Assembly (NCBI RefSeq): GCF_036320965.1 | Contig: NC_092276.1 | Span: 6,360,782-6,424,781 of the forward strand | Direction: 5' to 3' | DNA length: 64,000 nt | Origin: Panulirus ornatus | Lineage: Eukaryota > Arthropoda > Malacostraca > Decapoda > Palinuridae | Part shown: positions 33,296-44,009 of the stretch, piece after piece | Layout: every line of letters starts with the position of its first letter | How positions within the stretch are numbered: the stretch's first letter is position 1 | The notes under the pieces: model-generated | What the model was told of the DNA's origin: nothing | The model's input: only the letters and a program-made list of their open reading frames with translations | Databases searched by the model: none | Program-made: the position numbers and the translations under genes

Positions 33296-33440
33296 TGGAA
33301 ATACAACCATAGTGGAAGTATAACTACAATGGATTACAACCATAGTGGAAGTATAACTACAGTGGATTACAACTATAGTGGAAGTATAACTACAGAGGAT
33401 TACAACCATAGTGGAAGTATAACTACAGTGGAAGAACAAC
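33296..33440. repeat. 33-bp repeat, about 4 copies
   Basis: Unit AGTGGAAGTATAACTACAGT plus GGATTACAACCAT. The short in-frame repeat peptide it could encode is not taken as a gene. Confidence 0.9.
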
Positions 33441-34020
33441 TAAAGTAGAAAATAACTGCAGTGGAGGAACATAAGCTAAAGTGGAAGAACTACCATTCCA
33501 GAGAAAGAACTATAACTACTTGAAGAACTATAACGACAGTGGAAGAATTTCATTACTGGACTAAAATTATATTACAAGAACAATAACTACAGTGACCACT
33601 ACAAATATAATATTAGAACTGCACTAGAACTACAACTGTAGTAGAACTACAAATAAAGTGTAACTATAATTACATTAGAAAAACTACAACTACTGTGGAA
33701 GACCTACAACTATAAAGAATTACAACTATTGTAGAAGAGCTACAACATACTGTGGAACTAAAATGACGGTGGAAGAACTATGACTATTGTGGAAGAGTTA
33801 TAAATATTGTGGAACTACAATTACGGGGAGGAACTGCGACTATAACTATAACTGAGTTATAATACATACAGCAGAGGTCATCTTCGAAGGCTAACCTAAC
33901 AGCCTGCTGGCTGGCCCGACGTGTGGTGGGTTACATAAAGAAATGACTGCAGCAAGGCTGGGGGTCGACTCCACCACACCAACTATGTCTCACACCAACT
34001 CACGACCTCTCAAGGTCAAA

Positions 34021-34022
<2 letters not shown>
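33441..34022. other. Degenerate simple sequence, no gene
   Basis: Continues the ACTAC/GGAAGAAC word bias to about 33860, then unique. Confidence 0.45.

Positions 34023-34074
<52 letters not shown>
34023..34074. repeat. (CT)n microsatellite
   Basis: CT dinucleotide run of about 26 units. Confidence 0.97.
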
Positions 34075-34078
<4 letters not shown>

Positions 34079-34754
34079 ATGGAGATATGGGGACACGGAA
34101 GTGTTGTAAGATGAAGGTAAACCCGGATACAGATAAAGAAAACGAGAAAAATGAGATGAAAACAAAAAGAATTTGCCTACAATAAAGATCAACAAACAAA
34201 TAACATGGAAAATCAAAGTAAATGGGAAAGATAAAATAAAGCAGTACAGGAATAAGATGTTACGTAAACAAACCGTAGTGAAACAAACGAAGGATTACCA
34301 GTGGGCTACCTACCACACCATTTAGGAAGGACGAAGTGCGCCAAAGTACATCACTGCCACACTCAAGTACTGTTTGTTGTGCACGAAGTACCTTTATATG
34401 CCTGCAGCTCCCCACAGTAAGTCTCACCCACCCATCGTGACCCCTGGACGCCCACTATGTTTACCCAAGTTGACCAAAGGCTCCAGCCCTCCAGTCCCTA
34501 CTCCTCTCTCTCAGGCCCGCCTTTCCTTGCCTCGTCTATGTTCGAATCATCCTTTTTCCGTCCTAAAAAATATTCTCTCTAATCTTCGTATATATTTTTC
34601 CTTTCCATCCAAAATCCTATTTTATTATGGAACATCAAAATCGTTTCAACAGTCAACTAATAATTAGCATGTTTAACATTATCAACTTTCATCAATCAAT
34701 TATGTAAAAAAATATTTTGTTAACTAACTCATAGGAATATATATACAGATTTTT
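34075..34754. other. No gene seen
   Basis: Unique-looking AT-rich sequence without a recognised feature. Confidence 0.4.
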
Positions 34755-34967
34755 TTCTTATACTATTTGCCATTTCCCGCGTTAGCGAGGTAGCTTTAAG
34801 AAAAGAGGACTAAGCCTTTGAGGGAATATCCTCACTTGGCCCCCTTCTCTGTTCCTCTTTTGGAAAATTAAAAATAAAATGACAAGGGAGGATTTCCAGC
34901 CCCCCGCTCCTTCCCCTTTTACGACACGCAGGGAAAACGTGGGAACTATTTTTTCTTCCCTATCCCC

Positions 34968-34974
<7 letters not shown>
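34755..34974 (-). mobile_element. SINE-like element, copy
   Basis: Module CCCGCGTTAGCGAGGTAGC near 34777-34795, GC-rich block near 34898-34935 (with a short deletion), 5' edge ATCCCCAGGGATA at about 34962-34974. Confidence 0.78.

Positions 34975-35011
<37 letters not shown>
34975..35011. repeat. (TA)n microsatellite
   Basis: TA run between SINE-like element and RTE 3' end. Confidence 0.96.
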
Positions 35012-35019
<8 letters not shown>

Positions 35020-35158
35020 TTTTATTATACTTTGTCGCTGTCTCCCGCGTTTGCGAGGTAGCGCAAGGAAACAGACGAAGAATGGCCCAACCCCCCCCCC
35101 CCATACACATGTATATACATACGTCCACACACGCAAATATACATACCTACACAGCTTT

Positions 35159-35161
<3 letters not shown>
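35012..35161 (-). mobile_element. RTE 3'-end fragment (UTR only)
   Basis: T-run, terminal module near 35035-35066, CA/TA-rich stretch, then TACACAGCTTTCCAT where it is cut by (TA)n. Very short 5'-truncated insertion with no coding sequence. Confidence 0.82.

Positions 35162-35232
<71 letters not shown>
35162..35232. repeat. (TA)n microsatellite
   Basis: TA run between two oppositely oriented RTE fragments. Confidence 0.97.
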
Positions 35233-35235
<3 letters not shown>

Positions 35236-36099
35236 TAAGAGCAAGGTTATTAGGTACAGTAGGGTTGAGGGTCAAGTCAATTGGGAGGTGAGTTTGAATG
35301 GAGAAAAACTGGAGGAAGTGAAGTGTTTTAGATATCTGGAAGTGGATCTGGCAGCGGATGGAACCATGGAAGCGGAAGTGGATCATAGGGTGGGGGAGGG
35401 GGCGAAAATTCTGGGAGCCTTGAAGAATGTGTGGAAGTCGAGAACATTATCTCGGAAAGCAAAAATGGGTATGTTTGAAGGAATAGTGGTTCCAACAATG
35501 TTGTATGGTTGCGAGGCGTGGGCTATGGATAGAGTGGTGCGCAGGAGGATGGATGTGCTGGAAATGAGATGTTTGAGGACAATGTGTGGTGTGAGGTGGT
35601 TTGATCGAGTAAGTAACGTAAGGGTAAGAGAGATGTGTGGAATTAAAAAGAGCGTGGTTGAGAGAGCAGAAGAGGGTGTTTTGAAATGGTTCGGGCATAT
35701 GGAGAGAATGAGTGAGGAAAGATTGACCAAGAGAATATATGTGTCGGAGGTGGAGGGAACGAGGAGAAGAGGGAGACCAAATTGGAGGTGGAAAGATGGA
35801 GTGAAAAAGATTTTGTGTGATCGGGGCCTGAACATGCAAAAGGGTGAAAGGAGGGCAAGGAATAGAGTGAATTGGAGCGATGTGGTATACCGGGGTTGAC
35901 GTGCTGTCAGTGGATTGAATCAAGGCATGTGAAGCGTCTGGGGTAAACCATGGAAAGCTGTGTAGGTATGTATATTTGCGTGTGTGGACGTATGTATATA
36001 CATGTGAATGGGGGTGGGTTGGGCCATTTCTTTCGTCTGTTTCCTTGCGCTACCTCGCAAACGCGGGAGACAGCGAAAAAAAAAAAAAAAAAAAAAAAA

Positions 36100-36102
<3 letters not shown>
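35233..36102 (+). mobile_element. RTE-type LINE fragment (short 3' UTR)
   Basis: Starts at about [13 protein letters not shown] immediately after (TA)n and runs to the terminal module and A-run. The C-terminal coding part (to about 35899) is open: [15 protein letters not shown] and the normal stop. The RT catalytic boxes are lost by truncation. Confidence 0.88.

Positions 36103-36156
<54 letters not shown>
36103..36156. repeat. (TA)n microsatellite
   Basis: TA run between RTE tail and PLE fragment. Confidence 0.96.
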
Positions 36157-36159
<3 letters not shown>

Positions 36160-36362
36160 TAGGACGCCATTTGGTAAACATGTTTACCAAATGGCGTCCT
36201 AGCTTCGTCTCTTTGATGTATATCAACTGACTGTTATATTTCTCTCTTGTGTCTCCCCGATGATGTGATTATTACACGAAAGTGCACTTGGGAACTTTTC
36301 GTGTTTCATTTTCCCCGTGGACTCATAGGAATATCTTGATCACGCGCAAAATTGTGATCCTT

Positions 36363-36366
<4 letters not shown>
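36157..36366 (+). mobile_element. PLE terminal segment with palindromic 5' end
   Basis: Terminal segment of the PLE family preceded by a short inverted copy of its own start (palindrome 36158-36203). Ends TCCTTTCCAATA in (TA)n, as at 1857. Confidence 0.82.
36251..36295 (+). ncRNA. Hammerhead-like motif, core damaged
   Basis: Same layout as 3499-3544, but the CTGATGA box has lost its T (CCCCGATGATG). The GAAA box and stem I arm GGGAAC are intact. Confidence 0.3.

Positions 36367-36427
<61 letters not shown>
36367..36427. repeat. (TA)n microsatellite
   Basis: TA run between PLE 3' end and RTE 5' truncation point. Confidence 0.97.
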
Positions 36428-36433
<6 letters not shown>

Positions 36434-38364
36434 GTGGTAAGACAAGGGAGCAAATGGGAACTTCAGTGAAGGGCGCAAATGGGGAGGTGATAACAAGTAG
36501 TGGTGATGTGAGAAGGAGATGGAGTGAGTATTTTGAAGGTTTGCTGAATGTGTTTGATGATAGAGTGGCAGATATAGGGTGTTTTGGTCGAGGTGGTGTG
36601 CAAAGTGAGAGGGTTAGGGAAAATGATTTGGTAAACAGAGAAGAGGTAGTGAAAGCTTTGCGGAAGATGAAAGCCGGCAAGGCAGCAGGTTTGGATGGTA
36701 TTGCAGTGGAATTTATTAAAAAAGGGGGTGACTGTATTGTTGACTGGTTGGTAAGGTTATTTAATGTATGTATGACTCATGGTGAGGTGCCTGAGGATTG
36801 GCGGAATGCGTGCATAGTGCCATTGTACAAAGGCAAAGGGGATAAGAGTGAGTGCTCAAATTACAGAGGTATAAGTTTGTTGAGTATTCCTGGTAAATTA
36901 TATGGGAGGGTATTGATTGAGAGGGTGAAGGCATGTACAGAGCATCAGATTGGGGAAGAGCAGTGTGGTTTCAGAAGTGGTAGAGGATGTGTGGATCAGG
37001 TGTTTGCTTTGAAGAATGTATGTGAGAAATACTTAGAAAAGCAAATGGATTTGTATGTAGCATTTATGGATCTGGAGAAGGCATATGATAGAGTTGATAG
37101 AGATGCTCTGTGGAAGGTATTAAGCATATATGGTGTGGGTGGAAAGTTGTCAGAAGCAGTGAAAAGTTTTTATCGAGGATGTAAGGCATGTGTACGTGTA
37201 GGAAGAGAGGAAAGTGATTGGTTCTCAGTGAATGTAGGTTTGCGGCAGGGGTGTGTGATGTCTCCATGGTTGTTTAATTTGTTTATGGATGGGGTTGTTA
37301 GGGAGGTAAATGCAAGAGTTTTGGAAAGAGGGGCAAGTATGAAGTCTGTTGGGGATGAGAGAGCTTGGGAAGTGAGTCAGTTGTTGTTCGCTGATGATAC
37401 AGCGCTGGTGGCTGATTCATGTGAGAAACTGCAGAAGCTGGTGACTGAGTTTGGTAAAGTGTGTGGAAGAAGAAAGTTAAGAGTAAATGTGAATAAGAGC
37501 AAGGTTATTAGGTACAGTAGGGTTGAGGGTCAAGTCAATTGGGAGGTGAGTTTGAATGGAGAAAAACTGGAGGAAGTGAAGTGTTTTAGATATCTTGGAG
37601 TGGATCTGGCACCGGATGGAACCATGGAAGCGGAAGTGGATCATAGGGTGGGGGAGGGGGCGAAAATTCTGGGGGCCTTGAAGAATGTGTGGAAGTCGAG
37701 AACATTATCTCGGAAAGCAAAAATGGGTATGTTTGAAGGAATAGTGGTTCCAACAATGTTGTATGGTTGCGAGGCGTGGGCTATGGATAGAGTTGTGCGC
37801 AGGAGGATGGATGTGCTGGAAATGAGATGTTTGAGGACAATGTGTGGTGTGAGGTGGTTTGATCGAGTGAGTAACGTAAGGGTAAGAGAGATGTGTGGAA
37901 ATAAAAAGAGCGTGGTTGAGAGAGCAGAAGAGGGTGTTTTGAAGTGGTTTGGGCACATGGAGAGGATGAGTGAGGAAAGATTGACCAAGAGGATATATGT
38001 GTCGGAGGTGGAGGGAATAAGGAGAAGAGGGAGACCAAATTGGATGTGGAAAGATGGAGTGAAAAAGATTTTGTGTGATCGGGGCCTGAACATGCAGGAG
38101 GGTGAAAGGAGGGCAAGGAATAGAGTGAATTGGAGCGATGTGGTATACCGGGGTTGACGTGCTGTCAGTGGATTGAATCAAGGCATGTGAAGCGTCTGGG
38201 GTAAGCCATGGAAAGCTGTGTAGGTATGTATATTTGCGTGTGTGGACGTATGCATATACATGTGTATGGGGGGGTTGGGCTATTTCTTTCGTCTGTTTCC
38301 TTGCGCTACCTCGCAAACGCGGGAGACAGCGACAAAGTATAAAAAAAAAAAAATATATATATAT
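36428..38364 (+). mobile_element. RTE-type LINE, longest open copy
   Basis: Starts in the linker after the endonuclease (NKV-type sequence, with one base missing near 36436 relative to the 52.3-kb copy) and includes the whole RT, the C-terminal region, the short 3' UTR, the terminal module (about 38308-38338) and the A/TA tail. Confidence 0.92.
36454..38157 (+). CDS. RTE-type reverse transcriptase, 567 residues, N-terminally truncated
   Basis: Longest retroelement reading frame in the window. Order: linker with KMKAGKAAGLDGIAVEF (about residues 70-89), LYKGKGDKSECSNYRGISLL (about 125-144), GFRSGRGCVDQ (about 173), AFMDLEKAYDRVD with the first catalytic Asp (about 204-216), GLRQGCVMSPWLF (about 263-275), FADDTALVADS with the catalytic Asp pair (about 313-323), thumb with YLGVDL, and a C-terminal region with [16 protein letters not shown] and GRPNWMWKDGV. 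This enzyme reverse-transcribes element RNA at the nicked target. The APE endonuclease that should precede it is cut off at the (TA)n. All visible RT catalytic residues are intact. Expression is unlikely without a promoter but cannot be excluded. The RTE clade call is from motif content. Confidence 0.8.
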   Translation: MGTSVKGANGEVITSSGDVRRRWSEYFEGLLNVFDDRVADIGCFGRGGVQSERVRENDLVNREEVVKALRKMKAGKAAGLDGIAVEFIKKGGDCIVDWLVRLFNVCMTHGEVPEDWRNACIVPLYKGKGDKSECSNYRGISLLSIPGKLYGRVLIERVKACTEHQIGEEQCGFRSGRGCVDQVFALKNVCEKYLEKQMDLYVAFMDLEKAYDRVDRDALWKVLSIYGVGGKLSEAVKSFYRGCKACVRVGREESDWFSVNVGLRQGCVMSPWLFNLFMDGVVREVNARVLERGASMKSVGDERAWEVSQLLFADDTALVADSCEKLQKLVTEFGKVCGRRKLRVNVNKSKVIRYSRVEGQVNWEVSLNGEKLEEVKCFRYLGVDLAPDGTMEAEVDHRVGEGAKILGALKNVWKSRTLSRKAKMGMFEGIVVPTMLYGCEAWAMDRVVRRRMDVLEMRCLRTMCGVRWFDRVSNVRVREMCGNKKSVVERAEEGVLKWFGHMERMSEERLTKRIYVSEVEGIRRRGRPNWMWKDGVKKILCDRGLNMQEGERRARNRVNWSDVVYRG

Positions 38365-39403
38365 GCCTTTAAACCAAACTATCACGCAAGTTTTCTCTAT
38401 GTATACTGTACCTATTTGGACAAAGAAAGAACTGCAATTTTGAAATTAATAAAACAGGAATTGAGGAGGCAACCTCAGCCATGATACCAGAAGACTTACC
38501 CTCTAAAACATCTCTCATAAGCCAGGGGAAAGTGTGCAGATGGCTGGTGTGTACAACGAAAGGTTTAATGGTCAACTGAAACGCATCTAACTTCACCAGG
38601 CTTCTCCTCACTGGTTGTCTATTACCATTGGCTGAACCAGACCACATGTGGAAAACTTGACACCCAAGGTGTGTGTGTATGTGTATCCGAATACTGAAAG
38701 GACTTAAGACTTATAAGTGACGAACGACTACTTAAAATATCCCAGAATCAATAGCAGGAGACTCATGCTCGTGTCCACATCAATGGTAGAGTCGAGACCA
38801 AAAGTTACGTTGACTATGGATGTAGATAAGAACTAAGTCTGCATAATCAAACCATGGAAAATGCCTCACATCGGCCTAAAAATACCTTTCTGTTATAAGT
38901 GACAATGTGCTAAAAAAAAAAAAAGCTAACGGCTCTCCTGTTTTATCATTAGGGTGAATATGAGTGTCTATAAAGCACTAAACTTGTCTTCATTATGACT
39001 TTATGAAAAGAATAACGGTACAACATTCGTTTGGTTTTGTATATGAGCCGATGTTCCACAATGAAAGGCTAATCAAACGATTCAACAAATAATGACGAAA
39101 TGTCATAACATATATAATCAGTATATCTAATTTTGCACTACATAACTTATGTAACATGTATTATGTGTACTACATTATTGTTGGCGGCGTCATAAGAATT
39201 TTCAAAAAATCATATTTACCTTTGACACTGCCATCATAGTCCAGAATGTGATGAGCCAAACACAACAGTATATCTTTTTCATCACCTTTATCCCAGTGTC
39301 TTCATTATAACTCCTCGGTAAAGTACTTCAAAATGGTATTTTGGATTTGTAAATAATCTTAACTTATGTGCTAAGAGAGGAATTTAAGTTCTACCATAAA
39401 CGA

Positions 39404-39411
<8 letters not shown>
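38365..39411. other. No gene seen
   Basis: AT-rich unique sequence. A minus-strand open frame of 92 residues near 38.4-38.6 kb shows no recognisable domain. Confidence 0.4.

Positions 39412-39476
<65 letters not shown>
39412..39476. repeat. (TA)n microsatellite
   Basis: TA run into which a minimal RTE 3' end is joined. Confidence 0.97.
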
Positions 39477-39478
<2 letters not shown>

Positions 39479-39497
39479 GCGGGAGACAGCGACAAAG

Positions 39498-39548
<51 letters not shown>

Positions 39549-39549
39549 T
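39477..39549 (+). mobile_element. Extremely truncated RTE 3' end plus tail
   Basis: Only the last ~24 bases of the element are present (CGCGGGAGACAGCGACAAAG from 39478), followed by a long A-run and TA. Confidence 0.82.
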
Positions 39550-41236
39550 TCTTTTTTTTTGCTTTGTCGCTGTCTCCCGCGTTTGCGAGGTAGCGCAAGG
39601 AAACAGACGAAAGAAATGGCCCAACCCACCCCCATACACATGTATATACATACACGTCCACACACGCAAATATACATAGCTACACAGCTTTCCATGGTTT
39701 ACCCCAGACGCTTCACATGCCCTGATTCAATCCACTGACAGCACGTCAACCCTGGTATACCACATCGATCCAATTCACTCTATTCCTTGCCCTCCTTTCA
39801 CCCTCCTGCATGTTCAGGCCCCGATCACACAAAGTCTTTTTCACTCCATCTTTCCACCTCCAATTTGGTCTGCCACTTCTCCTCGTTCCCTCCACCTCCG
39901 ACACATATATCCTCTTGGTCAATCTTTCCTCACTCATTCTCTCCATGTGCCCAAACCATTTCAAAACACCCTCTTCTGCTCTCTCAACCACGCTCTTTTT
40001 ATTTCCACACATCTCTCTTACCCTTACGTTACTTACTCGATCAAACCACCTCACACCACACATTGTCCTTAAACATCTCATTTCCAGCACATCCACCCTC
40101 CTGCGCACAACTCTATCCATAGCCCACGCCTCGCAACCACACAACATTGTTGGAACCACTATTCCTTCAAACATACCCATTTTTGCTTTCCGAGATAATG
40201 TTCTCGACTTCCACACATTCTTCAAAGCTCCCAGGATTTTCGCCCCCTCCCCCACCCTATGATCCACTTCCGCTTCCATGGTTCCATCCGCTGCCAGATC
40301 CACTCCCAGATATCTAAAACACTTTACCTCCTCCAGTTTTTCTCCATTCAAACTTACCTACCAATTGACTTGACCCTCAACCCTACTGTACCTAATAACC
40401 TTGCTCTTATTCACATTTACTCTTAACTTTCTTCTTTTACACATTTTACCAAACTCAGTCACCAGCTTCTGCAGTTTCTCACATGAATCAGCCACCAGCG
40501 CTGTATCATCAGCGAACAAAAACTGACTTACTTCCCAAGCTCTCTCATCCACAACAGACTTCATACTTGCCCCTCTTTCCAAAACTCTTGCATTTACCTC
40601 CCTAACAACCCCATCCATAAACATATTAAACAACCATGGAGACATCACACACCCCTGCCGCAAACCTACATTCACTGAGAACCAATCACTTTCCTCTCTT
40701 CCTACACGTGCACATGCCTTACATCCTCGATAAAAACTTTTCACTGCTTCTAACAACTTGCCTCCCACACCATATATTCTTAATACCTTTCACAGAGCAT
40801 CTCTATCAACTCTTATCATATGCCTTCTCCAGATCCATAAATGCTACATACAAATCCATTTGCTTTTCTAAGTATTTCTCACATACATTCTTCAAAGCAA
40901 ACACCTGATCCACACATCCTCTACCACTTCTGAAACCACACTGCTCTTCCCCAATATGATGCTCTGTACATGCCTTCACCCTCTCAATCAATACCCTCCC
41001 ATATAATTTACCAGGAATACTCAACAAACTTATACCTCTGTAATTTGAGCACTCACTCTTATCCCCTTTGCCTTTGTACAATGGCACTATGCACGCATTC
41101 CGCCAATCCTCAGGCACCTCACCATGAGTCATACATACATTAAATAACCTTACCAACCAGTCAACAATACATTCACCCCTTTTTTAATAAATTCCACTGC
41201 AATACCATCCAAACCTGTTGCCTTGCCGGGTTTCAT
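39550..41236 (-). mobile_element. RTE-type LINE fragment (short 3' UTR)
   Basis: T-run, terminal module, short UTR (to about 39745), coding region to about 41236, cut by (TA)n before the DGIAVEF region. Tail-to-tail with the minimal insertion at 39477. Confidence 0.9.
39746..41230 (-). pseudogene. RTE reverse transcriptase, three disruptions
   Basis: Complete from about KMKPGKATG to the C terminus, but broken. Read on the minus strand there is a TAG where the family has GAG in NWEVSLNG (near 40354), a TGA in place of TGG in ALWK (near 40791) and a one-base insertion near 40814. The catalytic AFMDLEKAYD and LFADDTALVADS boxes are otherwise preserved. A frame change also occurs near 41175. Non-functional. 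Confidence 0.8.

Positions 41237-41305
<69 letters not shown>
41237..41305. repeat. (TA)n microsatellite
   Basis: TA run between RTE truncation point and SINE-like element. Confidence 0.97.
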
Positions 41306-41308
<3 letters not shown>

Positions 41309-41548
41309 TTTTCTTTTCTTTCTTTCATACTATTCGCCATTTCCCGCATTAGCGAGGTAGCGTTGAGAACAGAGGACTGGGCCTTTGAGGGAATATCCTC
41401 ACCTGGCCCCCTTCTCTGTTCCTTCTTTAGGAAAAAGAAAAAAGAAAAACAAGCGGGGAGGATTTACAGCCCCCCGCTCCCTTCCCTTTTAGTCGCCTTC
41501 TACGACACGCAGGGAATACGTGGGAAGTATTCTTTCTCCCCTATCCCC

Positions 41549-41552
<4 letters not shown>
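41306..41552 (-). mobile_element. SINE-like element, full-length copy
   Basis: Module near 41340-41364, CAGAGGACTGGGCC block, A-rich centre near 41430-41450, GC-rich block near 41471-41505, and 5' edge CCCCTATCCCCAGGGATA at about 41539-41556. Confidence 0.82.

Positions 41553-41630
<78 letters not shown>
41553..41630. repeat. (TA)n microsatellite
   Basis: TA run between SINE-like element and RTE 3' end. Confidence 0.97.
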
Positions 41631-41632
<2 letters not shown>

Positions 41633-42958
41633 CTCTGTCGCTGTCTCCCGCGTTAGCGAGGTAGCGCAAGGAAACAGACGAAAGAATGGCCCAACCCACC
41701 CACATACACATGTATATATATACACGTCCACACACGCAAATATACATACCTATACATCTAAATGTATACATATATATACACACACAGACATATACATATA
41801 TACACATGTACATAATTCATACTGTCTGCCTTTATTTACTCCCATCGCCACCTCGCCACACATGTAATAACATCCCCCTCCCCCCCTCATGTGTCGAAGT
41901 AGTGCTAGGAAAAGACAACAAAGGCCCCATTCGTTCACACTCAAGTCTCTAGCTGTCATGTAATAATGCACCGAAACCACAGCTCCCTTTCCACTTCCAG
42001 GCCCCACAGAACTTTCCATGGTTTACCCCAGACGCTTCACATGCCCTGGTTCAATCCACTGGCAGCACGTCGACCCCGGTATACCACATCGTTCCAATTC
42101 ACTCTATTCCTTGCACGCCTTTCACCCTCCTGCATGTTCAAGCCCCGATCACTCAAAATCTTTTTCACTCCATCTTTCCACCTCCAATTTGGTCTCCCAC
42201 TTCTCGTTCCCTCCACCTCTGACATACATCCTTTTGGTCAATCTTTCCTCACTCATTCTCTCCATGTGACCAAACCATTTCAAAACACCCTCTTCTGCTC
42301 TCTCAATCACGCTCTTTTTATTTCCACACATCTCTCTTACCCTTACATTACTTACTCGATCAAACCACCTCACACCACACATTGTCCTCAAACATCTCCT
42401 TTCCAGCACATCCACCCTCCGGCGCACAACTCTATCCATAGCCCACGCCTTGCAACCATACAACATTGTTGGAACCACTATTCCTTCAAACATACCCATT
42501 TTTGCTTTCCGAGATAATGTTCTCGACTTCTAAACATTCTTCAAGGCTCATAGAATTTTCGCCCCCTCCCCCACCCTATGACTCACTTCCGCTTCCATGG
42601 TTCCATCCGCTGCCAGATCCACTCCCAGATATCTAAAACACTTTACTTCCTCCAGTTTTTCTCCATTCAAACTTACTTCCCAATTGACTTGACCCTCAAC
42701 CCTACTGTACCTAATAACCTTGCTCTTATTCACATTCACTCTCAACTTTCTTCTTTCACACACTTTACCAAACTCAGTCACCAGCTTCTACAGTTTCTCA
42801 CATGAATCAGCCACCAGAATCAGCCACCAGCGCTGTATCATCAGCGAACAACAACTGACTCACTTCCCAAGCTCTCTCATCCACAACAGACTGCATACTT
42901 GCCCCTCTTTCCAAAACTCTTGCATTCACCTCCCTAACAACCCCATCCATAAACAAAT

Positions 42959-42960
<2 letters not shown>
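41631..42960 (-). mobile_element. RTE-type LINE fragment with long 3' UTR
   Basis: Terminal module near 41636-41664, long UTR to about 42040, then coding sequence through the FADD region, cut by (TA)n at 42961. Carries a 15-bp tandem duplication (GAATCAGCCACCA repeated near 42805-42834) and an in-frame stop near 42530. The stop replacement after VVYRG (CGA for TGA) extends this subfamily's frame into RRA. Confidence 0.87.

Positions 42961-43024
<64 letters not shown>
42961..43024. repeat. (TA)n microsatellite
   Basis: TA run between two same-strand RTE fragments. Confidence 0.97.
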
Positions 43025-43027
<3 letters not shown>

Positions 43028-44009
43028 TTTTTTTTTTCTTTTTTTTGCTTTGTCGCTGTCTCCCGCGTTTGCGAGGTAGCGCAAGGAAACAGACGAAAGA
43101 AATGGCCCAACCCACCCCCATACACATGTATATACATACGTCCACACACGCAAATATACATACCTACACAGCTTTCCATGGTTTACCCCAGACGCTTCAC
43201 ATGCCCTGATTCAATCCACTGACAGCACGTCAACCCCGGTATACCACATCGCTCCAATTCACTCTATTCCTTGCCCTCCTTTCACCCTCCTGCATGTTCA
43301 GGACCCGATCACACAAAATCCTTTTCACTCCATCTTTCCACCTCCAATTTGGTCTCCCTCTTCTCCTCGTTCCCTCCACCTCCGACACATATATCATCTT
43401 GGTCAACCTTTCCTCACTCATTCTCTCCATGTGCCCAAACCATTTCAAAACACCCTCTTCTGCTCTCTCAACCACGCTCTTTTTATTTCCACACATCTCT
43501 CTTACCCTTACGTTACTTACTCGATCAAACCACCTCACACCACACATTGTCCTCAAACATCTCATTTCCAGCACATCCATCCTCCTGCGCACCACTCTAT
43601 CCATAGCCCACGCCTCGCAACCATACAACATTGTTGGAACCACTATTCCTTCAAACATACCCATTTTTGCTTTCCGAGATAATGTTCTCGACTTCCACAC
43701 ATTCTTCAAGGCTCCCAGAATTTTCGCCCCCCTCCCCAACCCTATGATCCACTTCCGCTTCCATGGTTCCATCCGCTGACAGATCCACTCCCAGATATCT
43801 AAAACACTTCACTTCCTCCAGTTTTTCTCCATTCAAACTCACCTCCCAATTGACTTGACCCTCAACCCTACTGTACCTAATAACCTTGCTCTTATTCACA
43901 TTTACTCTTAACTTTCTTCTTCACACACTTTACCAAACTCAGTCACCAGCTTCTGCAGTTTCTCACATGAATCAGCCACCAGCGCTGTATCATCAGCGAA
44001 CAACAACTG
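43025..44009 (-). mobile_element. RTE-type LINE fragment (short 3' UTR)
   Basis: T-rich start, terminal module near 43051-43083, short UTR, then coding sequence back to the FADDTALVAD box, ending abruptly at about 44009 in unique DNA without an intervening (TA)n. One base is missing near 43736 and another near 43922 relative to sister copies. Confidence 0.87.

Noticed and set aside
33245..33448. Repeat protein with NHSGSITT units
   Set aside because: Encoded by a short 33-bp tandem repeat within degenerate simple sequence.
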